Position numbers and translations under genes: made by a program. The notes beneath the pieces are model-generated. The model did no database searches. It was given only the letters and a program-made list of their open reading frames with translations, and was not told the DNA's origin. From NCBI RefSeq assembly GCF_000281045.1, contig NW_008246099.1, positions 591,956-613,721 on the forward strand: DNA of 21,766 nucleotides, in the 5' to 3' direction. Positions 18,880 to 21,766 of the stretch are shown here, one piece after another. Each line of letters begins with the position of its first letter. Position 1 is the first letter of the stretch. This stretch comes from Saprolegnia diclina VS20 (taxonomy: Eukaryota; Oomycota; Saprolegniomycetes; Saprolegniales; Saprolegniaceae).

Positions 18880-19982
18880 TTAGGACGACGTGTGACGGCG
18901 AAGGGACGCCAGCGCCTTGGCGGCTTGGAGAGAGAAGACGCGTGTAAACGTGTTGGGCGGGACGCCATTCGTGAGCACGTCCAGTGGTACGATGGCCGCG
19001 CCGTGATGGTACATGCGAAGCGAGGGGTCGGGGTTGACCTCGAGGAGGAGAGCGCGACCCGCGCTGTCGACCTACCGGTACCAGAATCTGGTCGCTGAAA
19101 TGTGATACGGTGACGTACCATAAAGTCCCACCCAAAGAGCTCGTAGCAGTTGGGTAGCGAGAAGAAGTGACGCCGGTTCCGTGCGCGCGTCAGATTCTGA
19201 AACACAACGCGGACGCTCGCGTGAATCTGGTCGAGGATCTGGTCGTGGTCGAGGCCTGTCACGTCCGAAAGCGCCAGATTCTGGGCCGCCTCATTGTAGG
19301 TTGGAGCCTCCTTGTTGGCGCTCAAGTTGGTCACGTGCACGAGCGGGTTGTCGAGCGCATCGTCGCGGTACGCCTCCGTCGCTACGAGCGCGCGGACGTC
19401 GTGGAAGACGTAGACGTCGAGGTGGCCGACCTTTTCCCAGAGAAGCCTGAGTCTCTATCTAAACCAGGAGGAACCGTACCGCCAAGACGAGGACCCGCAG
19501 ATGAAACTTGCGATGGCGGTGCCCGAGCCATGGCGAAATGTACCGCTGAACGACTCGTTTTTGCCTAAGCGAGCAGCACGTACAGCCTAGAAAGTCGTTG
19601 GATCATGGCGTACTTGTCGAGGAAGAGATCGTAGGTCAGCGACGCGTCGTCAAAGAAGAAGATGCCGAACGCGTTGCTCGAGTCGCAGAGCTTCAGCACG
19701 TATCGCAGCGGCGGCGCATCGTCGTTCTTTGGCGTGTCGTTAGACAAGGCGTCGACGAGCTCGTCGTACGAGCCAACGACACGCGTCCACGGCATTACGT
19801 CCTGTGCGTACAACGGCAAGAGATCCTTGCGGATCAAGCCGCTGCGCATAAAGTACTTGTCTATTCGCACGCCATTTGACCTTATTTTGGCCGCGACAGT
19901 GGTTACCTGCGCTTAGCCGCTGCTCGAGCACGTCGTTCCATGGGATGCTGCGCCACGCGCGACCTACTTCGTGCTGCAGCAT
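18880..19982 (-). CDS. TTL: tubulin-tyrosine ligase (TTL) family protein
   Basis: Spliced model of 5 exons: 19982-19907, 19860-19614, 19564-19480, 19430-19119, 19071-18880. It totals 912 nt and 303 residues, in frame, with introns of 46-49 nt. ATP-grasp motifs of the TTL family appear in order: SGLIRKDLL (32-40), RYVLKLCDSSNAFGIFF with candidate ATP-binding Lys82, VVQRYISPWL, RKFHLRVLVLAVG, a VHVTN block, YELFGWDFMV and the metal-binding LLLEVNPDPS (Glu251, Asn253). It is a single catalytic domain without the extensions typical of polyglutamylases, so tyrosine ligation to alpha-tubulin is favoured, but other TTLL activities cannot be excluded. It is shorter than animal TTL (about 380), mainly at the N terminus, and the open frame continues a few codons upstream of ATG 19982, so an extra 5' exon is possible. 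It shares its upstream spacer with the vasohibin gene. Confidence 0.87.
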
Positions 19983-20086
19983 CGCAATCGAATCTGCAAA
20001 GATCGCACCGCCTGTCTGTCGTATCCGGATTTATGTTTGTTATCCGGAAGAATGCGTGTGTGTAGCCATGAAACTCATCTTCCGAG
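19983..20086. promoter_or_regulatory. shared bidirectional promoter of TTL and VASH with two TATCCGGA motifs
   Basis: 104 bp separate the two ATGs. TATCCGGA occurs at 20022-20029 and 20041-20048, 11 bases apart. The left copy is 39 nt from the TTL ATG and the right copy 38 nt from the VASH ATG, a nearly symmetric layout. An ATG at 20068 opens a 9-codon ORF (MKLIFRDGE) that ends at 20097 and overlaps the VASH start codon out of frame; it would matter only if transcription starts upstream of it. Confidence 0.6.
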
Positions 20087-21733
20087 ATGGCGAGTGAGCA
20101 TCTCCGGGTCGTGACCGAGGCTGTGCTGCGGACGCCCGAGCTGCCCGAGGTACGTACACGTATGGCCTAAGCGCGTAGATGCAATGAAGCGCTTGGTCTA
20201 GCCGCCGGTGCCGGAGCCGCCGAAATGGAAGGCGAAGGGCTCGATCAAGACCAAGCTCCACGCGGTGCAGGCGTACCTCAATGCGCTCGAGTACAACTAC
20301 ACGGGGAAGCTCTACTTTAACGTCAACAAACACCGGAGCTACAAGAGCATTTACGGCACGGCCAAGGAGATCATGGCAGAGGCGCTTCCGATCCAATGCC
20401 TCGAAGCCGTCTTTGTCGCTGCCTACTTGACGGCGCATGGCATGCCCGAGTACGAAGGCATGAACCCAAGCCAGCAGATAGAGCGCGTCCCGATTAGCTT
20501 CAAATCGACGTCCGGTGGCAGCGTCTTTCGCCACATCATTCTCGGTGTCAAGCACCAGGTAGCAGCAGGTTGCCTCCGGCATCCTTCCATGTACTATCTA
20601 GCACCTCTGGGGTGCACTGGGCTTGAGTCGCAACCCGTCCCTCATGAACAAGGACCTCAAGTACAAGGTGCGATTCTCTCCGTCGGATCGTTGGGTGCAA
20701 AGTTGTGTGCAGCACTTTAGCGAGCTGCTCGCCGACTACGTCGAGAACTTTACCAAATGCCACCACACGGTGACCAAGATCTACGTCGGGTTTCCCTTCA
20801 GCCACGACATTCACTCGTCCGAAAAGGTCCAGTGGCGGGTACACAGCATTACAAGTATTGTTATATTCATGCCGAGAGCGCGCTGTAGGTGCTCAATATC
20901 AAGATCAGCGACCATCCGTGGGACGCGGTTGCTGTGCAATTCGATCTCTTTATGCGCGAGTCGTCCGAGATCATGAGGTAGATACATCTTTGTATCATCC
21001 CTTGGTGCGACACTATGCACTACTAGCCATCTCCATCGCGTCGGGGAGCTCCCAGAGAGCTTTGCCGACAAGTATCCCCTGCACAAGCCGCCAAAGAAAG
21101 GGGTGCACCCCCGCGGCCACCATCGATCGAGGTGCGTTCTCTCGCTCGATCTTGTAATGGACGCGTGTGCAGTGAGAGCGAGGGTCTCGGGCAGCAAGAC
21201 GACGGCGAAGCGTCACCGCCAATCGCGATTGACGAGCCAGTCGCCCCGGTGGTCGACACGCGCCTTGTGCTATTGCGCCCCGCACCGGCGAGCGTCGTCT
21301 TTAAGCGCCTCGCGTCGTCATCGACCGACTTGGTGGCCTTTCAACCGGCCAACATTTACCTCCACAACGAGTCACCGTTTGTGCTTCAGGTCGACGTGAC
21401 CCCCGGCGCCTACCTCCTCGTTGTCGGCAAGCCGCTGGTCAAGACGCAAGGCGACGTGAAGCTCGACCAGCCGTACTGCCGCTTTGTCTTGCAGCCGGTG
21501 CGTACAACGCTTTTTGCATCATGTATTATTTCTGCGTTTAGAGGTCGATCGCGTCGGTGGGGCTGCGCTTCGTTCTGCCAAATTCGGCCGACGAGAGCTC
21601 GAAGAAGGCGACCTTTGGCATGAGCTACGTCGCACTGGACCCTGTCCAGCACAACGCCCCCGTCGTCGACGACCAGATCGCGCAAACAACGCACCTCACC
21701 GCGTCGCTGTCGTACCCGTATGAATGGGACTGA
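20087..21733 (+). CDS. VASH: vasohibin-type tubulin tyrosine carboxypeptidase with C-terminal extension
   Basis: Spliced model of 8 exons: 20087-20149, 20202-20558, 20602-20667, 20713-20838, 20889-20977, 21027-21131, 21173-21497, 21542-21733. It totals 1323 nt and 440 residues, in frame, with introns of 41-52 nt. The core (about 28-245) aligns with animal vasohibins: YNYTGKLYF, EALPIQCLEAV, ERVPISFKS, FRHIILGVK, GALGLSR, HDIHSSEKVQW. The transglutaminase-like Cys-His-Ser triad is complete: Cys87, His132, Ser149. His-to-Ser spacing (17) equals that of human VASH1; Cys-to-His is 45 against 35, due to an insert after MPEYEGM. Vasohibins remove the terminal Tyr of alpha-tubulin, normally with the small partner SVBP, which is not seen in this window. 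Residues about 285-440 form an extra, beta-rich-looking domain absent from animal VASH; I do not recognise it. Confidence 0.92.
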
Positions 21734-21766
21734 CAGCAAGATTCATGCCACTTGATCTATACCAAA

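Noticed and set aside
18476-18947. Continuing the M50B frame to the TAA at 18945-18947
   Set aside because: Residues beyond the 18723 junction lose the family's hydrophobic pattern; a canonical 43-nt GT-AG intron and a short last exon ending at 18816 fit better.

Overview
The window looks like a gene-dense nuclear segment of an oomycete, probably a saprolegnialean. Coding regions are GC-rich and intergenic gaps are short. A secreted copper-oxidase-like enzyme of an apparently oomycete-type family is present, as are a WAVE-complex subunit, a kinesin-13 and a vasohibin. The phylum is inferred from this gene mix and style; no marker gene names it.

Layout, left to right: (1) UBC6-type ER-anchored ubiquitin-conjugating enzyme (158-802, +); (2) CYFIP/PIR121 WAVE-complex subunit, 12 exons (4592-891, -), convergent with UBC6; (3) two REEP/Yop1 ER-shaping paralogues head to head (5410-4793, - and 6029-6625, +); (4) kinesin-13 microtubule depolymerase, 12 exons (9239-6690, -); (5) NADH-cytochrome b5 reductase (9795-10712, +); (6) a 16-exon kinesin-like protein whose motor domain has lost all three nucleotide-binding signatures (14436-10756, -); (7) secreted lytic-polysaccharide-monooxygenase-like protein (15391-14567, -); (8) truncated protein-kinase pseudogene (16130-15805, -); (9) a 1.4 kb gene-poor stretch with a decayed tRNA-Thr-like sequence and a doubtful small membrane ORF; (10) M50B-like membrane zinc peptidase, 8 exons (17599-18816, +); (11) tubulin-tyrosine-ligase-family protein, 5 exons (19982-18880, -); (12) vasohibin-type tubulin tyrosine carboxypeptidase, 8 exons (20087-21733, +).

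The most striking feature is items 11 and 12. The enzyme family that removes the C-terminal tyrosine of alpha-tubulin and the family that puts it back are transcribed divergently from a shared 104-bp spacer. With the kinesin-13 and the pseudo-kinesin, four microtubule genes lie within about 15 kb. In animal cells kinesin-13 activity is known to depend on tubulin tyrosination, so a functional link is plausible but inferred.

Two sequence-level regularities run through the window. The six intron-bearing genes contain 55 inferred introns of only 34-61 nt (mostly 41-54), 47 of which end in TAG; the spliced models stay in frame throughout, and five other genes have no intron. An 8-mer, TATCCGGA in either orientation, occurs 8 times, each time within about 0-76 nt upstream of a gene start (8 of 12 starts) and, as far as I could see, nowhere else. 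It behaves like a core promoter element.
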